NCBI GenBank assembly: GCA_964620645.1 | Contig: CAZUHU010000098.1 | Span: 1-13,937 of the forward strand | Source: Bog-950 sp964620645 | GTDB taxonomy: Bacteria; Bacteroidota; Bacteroidia; Chitinophagales; LD1 | Reading direction: 5' to 3' | DNA length: 13,937 bases | Part shown: piece after piece, positions 1 through 5,748 of the stretch | Numbering within the stretch: the first letter of the stretch is position 1 | Layout: the number at the start of each line of letters is the position of its first letter | The notes under the pieces: generated by a model | The model's input: the letters and a program-made list of their open reading frames with translations, nothing else | Databases searched by the model: none | Told to the model about the DNA's origin: nothing | Made by a program: the position numbers and the translations under genes

Positions 1-860
1 TTCATACGTACATCGGTATGGGTATTATCACTAAAGCAGGAGTGCTCGTCCTCCGAAAGTTGCGAATCATAAGCCACCTCCAAACGTTCGCCGGCCAATT
101 CTCCTTTCGAAAGAAAGCCCATGCCTTGTATTATATGCGTTAAAGCCAGGTCGGTGTTTCCGTTCTCAAAATCTTTGCGGTAGTTATTGCTGTTTGGCGC
201 CCAGGCCTCAGTAACATATTGCAGATGCTCGACAATTAAATCGGTGCAGGCTTTCAGATATTCTCCCCTGCGTGCCTGATTATTGGCCGTGCCGCCGCTG
301 GTTAAGTAATCTGTATAAGGGCGGCTACCGGCTGAAGAGGAGCTGAAATCCTGCCCCCATAGCAAAAACTCAACCGCATGGTAGCCACAACTAATATTGG
401 TTTCACCCCCACTTTCATTCAGGCTTTCAATTAAACTCTTGGTTATTGAAGGATAAGTAACAAGGTCATTTATAATTCCTGCATTGGCATTACCCTGAAC
501 ATAATCTACAAAGCTTTCATCCATTGGCCAGGCATTCAGCAAACCTTCGGGTCCATTGGCATCATCTATCGGGCCTCCGTAAAAACGGTAAACTTCCGTT
601 TGCCCGTAAGGTACACGCGCATCCAACCAGGCTTGCTTAGCTTCATCAAAACCTGCTTGCGTTGGGTTGGCAACAAAGCCATCTACTTTAGTTTTTAAAA
701 CCTGGGCTTTGGCCAAGGCATCGGAATAGTTATTGTAAACTATGTTGGCGTAATTAGAAATGGCCTGCTTTTTAAGCTCCTCACTAGGCCCTTTGTCTTT
801 TTTACAGGCCGAGAAAGTAAGCAGCACCAAAGCCGATAATAGGGTAAGTATTTTTCGCAT
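1..860 (-). CDS. Imelysin-family (peptidase M75) iron-regulated lipoprotein, C-terminus cut off by window edge
   Basis: The open frame of 286 codons runs from ATG at 860 off the left edge. Residues 1-18 form a signal peptide ending FSAC, so Cys19 is probably lipidated and the protein faces the periplasm or outer membrane. The M75 hallmark GxHxxE is present as G159-Y-H161-A-V-E164 followed by FLLWG. A second conserved block, EDEHSCFSDNTH, lies at 270-281. Both blocks are typical of the imelysin/IrpA family, whose members are usually iron-regulated and sit with iron or heme-oxidoreductase genes. The visible part is most of a typical domain of about 350-400 residues. Two Fur-like palindromes flank its promoter, which supports iron control. 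The biochemical role of the family is uncertain: insulin cleavage gave it the name, and metal binding is often proposed. The family call is strong; the exact function is not. Confidence 0.9.
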   Translation of the reverse strand, partial: MRKILTLLSALVLLTFSACKKDKGPSEELKKQAISNYANIVYNNYSDALAKAQVLKTKVDGFVANPTQAGFDEAKQAWLDARVPYGQTEVYRFYGGPIDDANGPEGLLNAWPMDESFVDYVQGNANAGIINDLVTYPSITKSLIESLNESGGETNISCGYHAVEFLLWGQDFSSSSAGSRPYTDYLTSGGTANNQARRGEYLKACTDLIVEHLQYVTEAWAPNSNNYRKDFENGNTDLALTHIIQGMGFLSKGELAGERLEVAYDSQLSEDEHSCFSDNTHTDVRM

Positions 861-868
861 CCGCTGTT

Positions 869-887
869 GTTTAGAATTTGTCTAAAT
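869..887. promoter_or_regulatory. Fur-box-like palindrome, proximal copy
   Basis: The plus strand reads GTTTAGA-ATTTG-TCTAAAT, a 19-bp inverted repeat of 7-5-7 layout with one mismatched outer pair. It lies 8 bases upstream of the imelysin start codon and directly downstream of the -7 element, so it would cover the transcription start. It shares its arms with a second copy at 927-945. The length and half-site layout match a Fur-type operator. Assignment to Fur rather than another metalloregulator is inference from the iron-linked gene it controls. Confidence 0.68.
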
Positions 888-892
888 AGTGG

Positions 893-923
893 CAAATCTA
901 TACGTGCAGTGCGATATTTCAAA
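893..923 (-). promoter_or_regulatory. Bacteroidota-type promoter for the imelysin gene
   Basis: On the minus strand a -33 element TTTG (920-923) is followed after exactly 19 bases by TAGATTTG (893-900). This matches the Bacteroidota consensus TTTG-N19-TAnnTTTG. Transcription would begin near 886-888, giving a leader of about 27 bases before the ATG. Palindromes abut both ends of the promoter. Confidence 0.72.
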
Positions 924-926
924 TTT

Positions 927-945
927 ATTTAGACTAATTCTAAAT
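927..945. promoter_or_regulatory. Fur-box-like palindrome, distal copy
   Basis: ATTTAGA-CTAAT-TCTAAAT is a perfect 7-5-7 inverted repeat of 19 bp. It sits just upstream of the -33 element of the imelysin promoter; its centre is 58 bp from that of the proximal copy. Two operators around one promoter suggest tight repression, possibly with cooperative binding. Confidence 0.7.
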
Positions 946-974
946 GATTTTTGTCAGCCAGTGCAACTATTTGT

Positions 975-1838
975 CTACCAGGTTTTTAAATCCTGTGCAT
1001 AGAAGGTCCATTCGGGTGTGGCTAGTACCTCAAAAAACTTCTCGGAATACCAAGGCGACAATTCCTTACTGTTAGGATTTACAAGGACGTGTACGTCCTG
1101 TGCAGGCATATAGCTTTGGGCCAACAGGAATACCTTTTCGCCTTTGGAATTCTCAGCCACATCTAACACGATAACGGCATGCCCGGGAAAACCACCTTTA
1201 ATAAACACGTCGCCGGCCTTAATATCGTGCACTTTTGCCACTGCTTTCATCTCAAAGCTTAGTGAATTAGTGCCACAATAATTAAACACCGTTTGCAGGT
1301 AATCCTTAAACGATGCATACGAGTCATCAGCCTTAGCCGTTTTTTCCCATTCAACCAGGTTGTTGCTTAATTTAGGGCGAAAGCCCTGACGCCATTTGGT
1401 GTAATCGCAACGCCAGCCATTGGTGAAATTGAAGTGAATGGCATCAAAGTCTTTTTGTGCAAATAAATATTCCGCCCGTAAACGAATAACAGCATCGGCG
1501 CATTGCTGCAAATCTTTATTGCCGGCGTCAATATCAACTACGGCAAAGTGCACATCCTGCCTGTTCTTTTTCTCACCATTATAAAGCATCACATCAGGGT
1601 GCCCCGGCTTTAACGGCAGATTACGCAACCAATCAGCAAAACTTCTTTTCTCAACGGATTTTCTCTCGTAACCTTGTGGCGCAGGTATTCGATTAACCAA
1701 TTTATTCTCGGGGCTATAACTCTGTTTCCAGCTATACTTATTATGCTGGGAAACATCCATTGCAGGTTGATTTGCCTGTTGGTAGGGCGCAGTGCAACTA
1801 AGGGTTAATAGTGCAAAACACAGGCTTAGGTTTTTCAT
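975..1838 (-). CDS. DUF4846-like lipoprotein of unknown function
   Basis: The 287-residue protein has a short signal sequence ending LTLSC, which suggests lipidation at Cys15. The lipobox is slightly atypical, with Thr at -3. The body resembles the DUF4846 family, common in Bacteroidota. Recognisable blocks are RLRAEYLF (119-126), NFTNG (137-141), NYCGTNSL (186-193), GDVFIKGGFPGHAVIV (209-224) and LLAQSYMPAQDVHVLVNP (238-255). A Cys188 followed by a His220 in a GHAVIV strand recalls the Cys-His order of NlpC/P60-like cysteine peptidase folds, but I cannot confirm that Cys188 is conserved in the family, so activity is speculative. It diverges from the thioredoxin gene across a 130-bp gap and lies upstream of the imelysin gene, which has its own promoter. 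Family call from memory of motifs. Confidence 0.75.
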   Translation of the reverse strand: MKNLSLCFALLTLSCTAPYQQANQPAMDVSQHNKYSWKQSYSPENKLVNRIPAPQGYERKSVEKRSFADWLRNLPLKPGHPDVMLYNGEKKNRQDVHFAVVDIDAGNKDLQQCADAVIRLRAEYLFAQKDFDAIHFNFTNGWRCDYTKWRQGFRPKLSNNLVEWEKTAKADDSYASFKDYLQTVFNYCGTNSLSFEMKAVAKVHDIKAGDVFIKGGFPGHAVIVLDVAENSKGEKVFLLAQSYMPAQDVHVLVNPNSKELSPWYSEKFFEVLATPEWTFYAQDLKTW

Positions 1839-1968
1839 GTTTGGGATTTACCCTATTGAACGTTTTTTTCACCCAACTATTATTAAATTTCTGTTATAAT
1901 CAATTGGCAGAAAATTTGTGTAACAACAAATGCAGTATAACTGCGTATCAATAAAAAGGGTGACGATA

Positions 1969-2706
1969 ATGTATTGGATGAAGACTTTGAAGTTGGCCGG
2001 CTTGGTATTTATACTCAGCCTTTTCTTTTTCACTGCAGGTGCTCAAAAGTCATCCTTCAGGGTGCAGATTGATGAGCATACTATGGTGCGCGATTCTTTC
2101 GGAACACGTATACCCTACAACACTTTAATCAAAATGCTTTCAACAGGAAGTTATACGCTGGACCCTGTGCGCGACAAAAGCGGACGCATTACCGAATATG
2201 AACTGCGCAATGCCACTGCTGCAGACAAAGGCAAGCGCGAAACCATTGCTAAAATTCCCGGGGCTGAAAATTTGCCCGGGCCTAAGGTGGGCGATATGAT
2301 GCCCTACTTTGAAACCTACCTGATGGACAGCACTGTAATAAACTCGGATGACTTAAAAGGCAAGGTGGTAGTCATGAACTTTTGGTTTACGTTGTGCAAA
2401 CCCTGCATTTACGAAATGCCCGATTTAGATAGCCTTGTAGAAAGATATAAAGGCCGGAAGGATATTGTTTTTCTGGCACCGAACTACGAGAAGCTAAGCA
2501 AGGTAAAAGCCTTTATCGCCAAACAGCCCATAAGCTATAAAGTGTGCCCTGAAGCAGTTTCGCTTATAGATAAATTCGGGGTAGGTGTATATCCCACCCA
2601 TCTGGTTATCAGCCGTACCGGAAAAATATTAAACAGCTACGTTGGTGGCTTGCCGGGTATTGAAAACATTTTAAAGCGCGATATTGATAACGCTTTAAAG
2701 CAATAA
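1969..2706 (+). CDS. TlpA/ResA-like periplasmic thioredoxin-family protein
   Basis: This is a secreted thiol-disulfide oxidoreductase candidate. From the ATG at 1969 it has 245 residues, with a hydrophobic signal segment (about 5-25) ending TAGAQ. After a region of about 80 residues that I do not recognise comes a thioredoxin fold: VVVMNFWFTLCKPC, with C143-K-P-C146 as the redox pair, then YEMP, which is typical of TlpA/ResA proteins, and the VYPTH cis-proline loop. An in-frame ATG at 1930 would add 13 residues before the signal peptide. I prefer 1969 because AGGG at 1957-1960 lies 8 bases upstream and the signal sequence then starts properly; 1978 is also possible. Likely role: reduction of periplasmic disulfides or heme-binding cysteines. 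The gene is convergent with cysK. Confidence 0.88.
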   Translation: MYWMKTLKLAGLVFILSLFFFTAGAQKSSFRVQIDEHTMVRDSFGTRIPYNTLIKMLSTGSYTLDPVRDKSGRITEYELRNATAADKGKRETIAKIPGAENLPGPKVGDMMPYFETYLMDSTVINSDDLKGKVVVMNFWFTLCKPCIYEMPDLDSLVERYKGRKDIVFLAPNYEKLSKVKAFIAKQPISYKVCPEAVSLIDKFGVGVYPTHLVISRTGKILNSYVGGLPGIENILKRDIDNALKQ

Positions 2707-2739
2707 AAAAACCCGCGGCATTAATAAATGCGCAACGGG
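2705..2739 (-). terminator. Intrinsic terminator of cysE-cysK, between convergent genes
   Basis: Read on the minus strand, CCCG and CGGG arms (2712-2715 and 2736-2739) enclose an inner GCATT/AATGC stem with a 4-base loop. Seven T residues (2705-2711) follow. It lies 18 bases after the cysK stop and directly after the stop of the convergent thioredoxin gene. The T tract is on the cysK side only, so it should work mainly for cysK. Confidence 0.72.
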
Positions 2740-2757
2740 CTTCTACCTAAAAACCAT

Positions 2758-3675
2758 CTAAAGTTCAAAAAGGCCTTCTATACTTAAATACCTTTCGCCG
2801 GTGTCATAGTTAAAGCCTAGTATCTTTTTACCTGCTGCAATTTCAGGCAGCTTTTTACTAATGGCGGCAAGCGTTGCTCCGCTGCTTATTCCGCCAAATA
2901 ATCCTTCCTCCTTACTGGCACGTATGGCAAACTCGAAAGCTTCCTCTTTGCTTACGGTAATTACGCCGTCCAGAATTTTCGTATCCAGGTTAGCAGGGAT
3001 AAAGCCTGCGCCTATACCCTGAATTGGATGTGGTGACGGTTGGCCGCCACTTATTACGGGCGAAAGGGCAGGTTCAACCGCAAACACTTTAAGAGCAGGA
3101 AACTTTTCTTTTAATACGCGGGCTACACCCGTTATGTGCCCGCCGGTTCCTACACCCGTTATCAGGTAATCAATACCATCGGGAAAATCTTTTAATATCT
3201 CCTGCGCTGTGGTGCGTACATGCACCTCAATGTTTGCGGGGTTATCGAACTGTTGTGGCACCCACGAGCCAGGAATGCTTGCAGCAAGTTCATTGGCTTT
3301 TTCTATAGCACCTTTCATTCCTTTCTCACGCGGGGTTAGCTCAAACGTAGCCCCATATGCCTTCATAAGCCTGCGCCTTTCCACGCTCATAGATTCGGGC
3401 ATTACCAATATCAACTTATAGCCTTTCACCGCAGCAACCAAAGCAAGGCCAATTCCGGTGTTGCCGGAAGTGGGTTCCACAATTACGCTTCCGGGTTTGA
3501 GCAATCCGCGGCGCTCGGCATCCTCTATCATCGATAAAGCTATCCTGTCCTTAATACTCCCACCGGGGTTACTACGTTCTAATTTGATCCATACTTCGTG
3601 TTGGTTTCCGTACAAACGATTAATACGCAGGTGAGGCGTGTTGCCAATAGTTTCTAAAATGTTGTTTGCTTTCAT
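2758..3675 (-). CDS. cysK: Cysteine synthase A (O-acetylserine sulfhydrylase)
   Basis: This PLP enzyme makes cysteine from O-acetylserine and sulfide, the last step of cysteine biosynthesis in the cytoplasm. The 305 residues match the usual CysK length. Lys42 in GGSIKDR is the PLP-binding lysine. T69-S70-G71-N72-T73-G74 is the substrate-binding loop, GVGTGGH (174-180) binds the PLP phosphate, and GIGAGFIP (220-227) and GISSGA (262-267) are conserved. The GIGAGFIP region favours CysK over CysM. It follows cysE by 108 bp on the same strand and ends at an intrinsic terminator. I see no TTTG/TAnnTTTG promoter in the 108-bp gap, so it is probably cotranscribed with cysE and subject to the same leader. 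Confidence 0.96.
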   Translation of the reverse strand: MKANNILETIGNTPHLRINRLYGNQHEVWIKLERSNPGGSIKDRIALSMIEDAERRGLLKPGSVIVEPTSGNTGIGLALVAAVKGYKLILVMPESMSVERRRLMKAYGATFELTPREKGMKGAIEKANELAASIPGSWVPQQFDNPANIEVHVRTTAQEILKDFPDGIDYLITGVGTGGHITGVARVLKEKFPALKVFAVEPALSPVISGGQPSPHPIQGIGAGFIPANLDTKILDGVITVSKEEAFEFAIRASKEEGLFGGISSGATLAAISKKLPEIAAGKKILGFNYDTGERYLSIEGLFEL

Positions 3676-3783
3676 AATTAAGTAAATAGTTAGTGGTTAA
3701 TGGCAAGGGATACCTAATTGCTATAACCGATTAATGTATATTTTGTTTGGTTGGTTTATAAACTTTAGTTTTTAGCGCTGCAA

Positions 3784-4596
3784 TTATATCACGAAGTCCA
3801 CCACGCCATTCATTTCACTTTTATCGCGTATGTGTACTTCACTTTTGTGGTAAACCACAGAATAAGGCACTATGCTTTGAGTTAACCACACATTACCTCC
3901 AATAACACTATCGTGCCCTATTACTGTGTCACCACCCAGTATACAACTACCGGCGTATATTATAACATTGTCTTCAATGGTGGGGTGCCGCTTTGCACCT
4001 TGCCCCTCTTTCCTTACTGCCAAGGCGCCAAGGGTTACGCCCTGGTAAACGCGAACATAGTTTCCTATAACAGAAGTTTGCCCTATTACCACCCCAGTAC
4101 CGTGGTCAATAAAAAAGGGAAAACCAATTTGTGCACCGGGGTGTATGTCAATACCCGTTTTAGCATGAGCATATTCGGTAATAATGCGCGGTATAATGGG
4201 CACATTAAGTTTTACCAACTCGTGCGCAATACGGTAAACAGTAATAGCGTAAAAGCCGGGATAGGCCAATATCACCTCTTCAATACACTCAGCCGCAGGA
4301 TCGCTTTGCAAAAAAAGCTCTGCATCCTTAATCAACTTGGTGTAAACTGATGGTATAGCGGCAAAAAATTGGTCAATCAGCTCATCAGTGGTTACCACAG
4401 GCACATGGACGGGCTCCAGCAAACCTTTTAATACCAGGCGAAGTTTATCCGCCTTTTCATCTTGCAGGTCCTCATTAAAACTAAAATTAGCTTCTACAGG
4501 AAACAGGTAGTCCACCAGGCCATCTACAAAACGGTGCGTTGATGCCCGCGACGGCAGGCGGCTAAAATCAATCTTTACTGAAGACTCAGGTTTCAT
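3784..4596 (-). CDS. cysE: Serine O-acetyltransferase
   Basis: This enzyme acetylates serine with acetyl-CoA to give O-acetylserine, the substrate of the CysK encoded next to it. The 270-residue protein has an N-terminal helical domain (about 20-145) and a left-handed parallel beta-helix (about 147-255) of hexapeptide repeats such as IGFPFF, VIGQTS and VIGGNV. Asp150 and His165 (in IDHGTG) and His204 (in KRHPTI) correspond to catalytic or substrate residues known in other serine acetyltransferases. The C-terminus ends DFVI. A terminal isoleucine is the residue that enters the CysK active site in the known cysteine synthase complex, so that complex likely forms here. Transcription must pass a leader with a Cys-rich peptide and a terminator ending 17 bases before this ATG. 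Confidence 0.95.
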   Translation of the reverse strand: MKPESSVKIDFSRLPSRASTHRFVDGLVDYLFPVEANFSFNEDLQDEKADKLRLVLKGLLEPVHVPVVTTDELIDQFFAAIPSVYTKLIKDAELFLQSDPAAECIEEVILAYPGFYAITVYRIAHELVKLNVPIIPRIITEYAHAKTGIDIHPGAQIGFPFFIDHGTGVVIGQTSVIGNYVRVYQGVTLGALAVRKEGQGAKRHPTIEDNVIIYAGSCILGGDTVIGHDSVIGGNVWLTQSIVPYSVVYHKSEVHIRDKSEMNGVVDFVI

Positions 4597-4612
4597 ACAT
4601 ATCGTTTTAAAA

Positions 4613-4639
4613 CAAAAAACCCCTCGGGTTACGAAGGGT
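4613..4639 (-). terminator. Attenuator terminator upstream of cysE
   Basis: On the minus strand ACCCTTCG (4632-4639) pairs with CGAGGGGT (4619-4626) over 8 base pairs, including one U-G pair, around the 5-base loop TAACC. A run of six T (4614-4619, overlapping the stem base) and then G follow. It stands in the cysE 5' leader, 37 bases after the stop of the Cys-rich leader peptide and 17 bases before the cysE start, so termination here would block cysE-cysK. Confidence 0.82.
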
Positions 4640-4685
4640 TACATCTCTTTTGCTCAATATAAATCAATGCATAAACTACCCCTCG
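4632..4685 (-). promoter_or_regulatory. Putative antiterminator pairing of the cysE leader
   Basis: CGAGGGGT at 4678-4685 is identical to the 3' arm of the terminator (4619-4626) and can pair instead with the 5' arm ACCCTTCG (4632-4639). The two copies extend to TAACCGAGGGGT and TAACCCGAGGGGT, differing by one base. The upstream copy forms codons 9-12 and the first stop base of the leader peptide, so a ribosome at the stop would hide it. Ribosomes stalled on the cysteine codons would mostly leave it free. Inference: low Cys-tRNA favours this structure and read-through into cysE. Confidence 0.7.
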
Positions 4686-4714
4686 GTTAGCGAATGGCAG
4701 CAACAACAAATCAT
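4676..4714 (-). CDS. Cysteine-rich leader peptide of the cysE-cysK operon
   Basis: A 13-codon frame (ATG at 4714, TAG at 4676) encodes MICCCCHSLTEG. Four consecutive cysteine codons (TGT TGT TGC TGC, 4697-4708) lie between the start and the segment that duplicates the terminator arm. Cysteine is one of the rarest residues in bacterial proteins, so a four-Cys run directly in the leader of cysteine biosynthesis genes is very unlikely by chance. There is no clear Shine-Dalgarno site, but the upstream bases are A/T-rich, as is common in Bacteroidota. Role by inference: a sensor of Cys-tRNA charging for transcription attenuation, comparable in design to the trp and his leaders of enterobacteria and the polycysteine upstream frames reported in mycobacteria. 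Confidence 0.82.
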   Translation of the reverse strand: MICCCCHSLTEG

Positions 4715-4739
4715 TATATTTTTTACAACTAGCATACAG

Positions 4740-4769
4740 CGAATTTAAAAATTAATTGACGCATGCAAG
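4740..4769 (-). promoter_or_regulatory. Possible promoter of the cysE leader
   Basis: On the minus strand CTTG (4766-4769) is followed after 18 bases by TAAATTCG (4740-4747), one mismatch from TAnnTTTG. Transcription would start near 4733-4735, about 20 bases before the leader peptide ATG. Spacing and sequence are imperfect, so this is a weak call. Confidence 0.3.
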
Positions 4770-4775
4770 CGTTAA
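4756..4775. repeat. 20-bp inverted repeat between divergent sulfur genes
   Basis: TTGACGC and GCGTTAA arms (6 of 7 pairs) surround a 6-base centre. It overlaps the proposed -33 element of the cysE leader and lies about 100 bp upstream of the TauE/SafE-family gene, a place where an operator could act on both. No regulator is recognised. Confidence 0.35.
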
Positions 4776-4876
4776 TGAAATTAAAATTGAAGTTTTTTAG
4801 TGCGTAATTGGTAATGACAACAATCAAGCTACTAAGATTGTGCTATTACCGTTTATTTCCGAATCTTTACCACTAA

Positions 4877-5680
4877 ATGGATTTAAACCATATACTGGGT
4901 TATATAGGCGCACTGCTTACGGGTTTAGTGCTGGGTTTATTAGGTGGTGGCGGGGCTCTTCTTTCCGTTCCTACGCTTACCGGTTTTTTCGGGTTAAGCG
5001 CTGCTGTTGCCACAGGCTACTCACTTTTTTTAGTTGGCGTAACCGCCAGCAGCGGCGCAGTGCAAAACATCCGTAAAAAAATGGTGGACTTTTCAGCCGT
5101 ATTGTGGTACGGCATCCCTTCTTTGGTAACGGTTTTTTGTATCCGCCGCTTTGTGCTGCCAGCTATTCCGCACGAAATTTTTACCGTAGGCAGTTTTACG
5201 CTGGATAAAGACCACCTTATTCTTTTGTTGCTTTCGGTTGCCATTTTTATTGCGGCCTACAAAATGATTTTTGCCAAGCCCCCGGCTGAAAGCGATTCGG
5301 AACCGCGCAGTTTAAGCCATAGTAAACTGGTAATGTATGCCGTTTTATTGGGGACTTTTTTAGGTATGGTAGGTGCCGGGGGCGGCTTTCTTATGACCCC
5401 CGCTTTAATGCACTACGCCAACCTTGATTTAAAAAAAGCCATTGGCACTTCCCTGGTGTTAGTGGCGGTCAACTCCCTGGTAGGGTTCATTGGCGATTTA
5501 AGTATAAACCCACATATTGACTGGTTGCTGTTAGCGGGTTTTTCAGCCTTCTCGGTTACGGGCGTATTTATAGGGCATGCCTTACAGGCAAAAGTGCCAA
5601 CACAAAAGCTTCGTATAATGTTCGGTTGGGCGCTGGTTGCCATAGGGGTTTACATGGTATTCCACGAGTTTCTGCGCTAG
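4877..5680 (+). CDS. TauE/SafE-family membrane permease
   Basis: This is an inner-membrane transporter of 267 residues, the usual length for the family, with about eight hydrophobic segments. The internal duplication typical of TauE/SafE is clear: GLLGGGGALLSVPTL (20-34) and GMVGAGGGFLMTPAL (163-177) occupy equivalent places in the two halves, each followed by a conserved GYSLFLVG or GTSLVLVA segment. Members are assigned to transport of sulfite, sulfonates, thiosulfate or other sulfur-containing anions, though many are uncharacterised. It diverges from the cysE-cysK leader across a 280-bp region. This suggests, but does not prove, a role in sulfur supply or export. A weak promoter-like pair (ATTG at 4807-4810, TAAGATTG at 4833-4840) stands upstream. 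ATG at 4877 is the first start that includes the full first membrane segment. Confidence 0.9.
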   Translation: MDLNHILGYIGALLTGLVLGLLGGGGALLSVPTLTGFFGLSAAVATGYSLFLVGVTASSGAVQNIRKKMVDFSAVLWYGIPSLVTVFCIRRFVLPAIPHEIFTVGSFTLDKDHLILLLLSVAIFIAAYKMIFAKPPAESDSEPRSLSHSKLVMYAVLLGTFLGMVGAGGGFLMTPALMHYANLDLKKAIGTSLVLVAVNSLVGFIGDLSINPHIDWLLLAGFSAFSVTGVFIGHALQAKVPTQKLRIMFGWALVAIGVYMVFHEFLR

Positions 5681-5748
5681 GCAAGGCCGGGCACTATTTC
5701 CTTGTTAATTGCCGCAACTAATTCTTAATTATTCCCATCTTCGTAAGT

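Noticed and set aside
740..922. Minus-strand frame of 60 codons across the imelysin start
   Set aside because: It overlaps the imelysin signal peptide in another frame and would begin inside the promoter; the imelysin frame has clear family motifs.
1930..1968. Upstream ATG (1930) as start of the thioredoxin-family gene, and a GCAGT-ATA-ACTGC palindrome just after it
   Set aside because: The extra 13 residues would precede the signal peptide and the ATG at 1969 has better upstream sequence. The 5-bp arms are at chance level.
3676..3783. Separate cysK promoter or terminator in the cysE-cysK gap
   Set aside because: I found no TTTG/TAnnTTTG pair and no strong hairpin. The 10-bp palindrome GTTTATAAAC is A/T-rich and at chance level.
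3913..4350. Plus-strand open frame of 145 codons opposite cysE
   Set aside because: It lies wholly antisense to a well-conserved cysE, has no recognisable domain or signal peptide, and its composition is that of a reverse-strand shadow.
4597..4876. Riboswitch or T-box in the cysE leader
   Set aside because: I saw no T-box consensus, no SAM-riboswitch-like core and no multi-helix layout. The Cys-rich peptide with alternative hairpins explains the region more simply.
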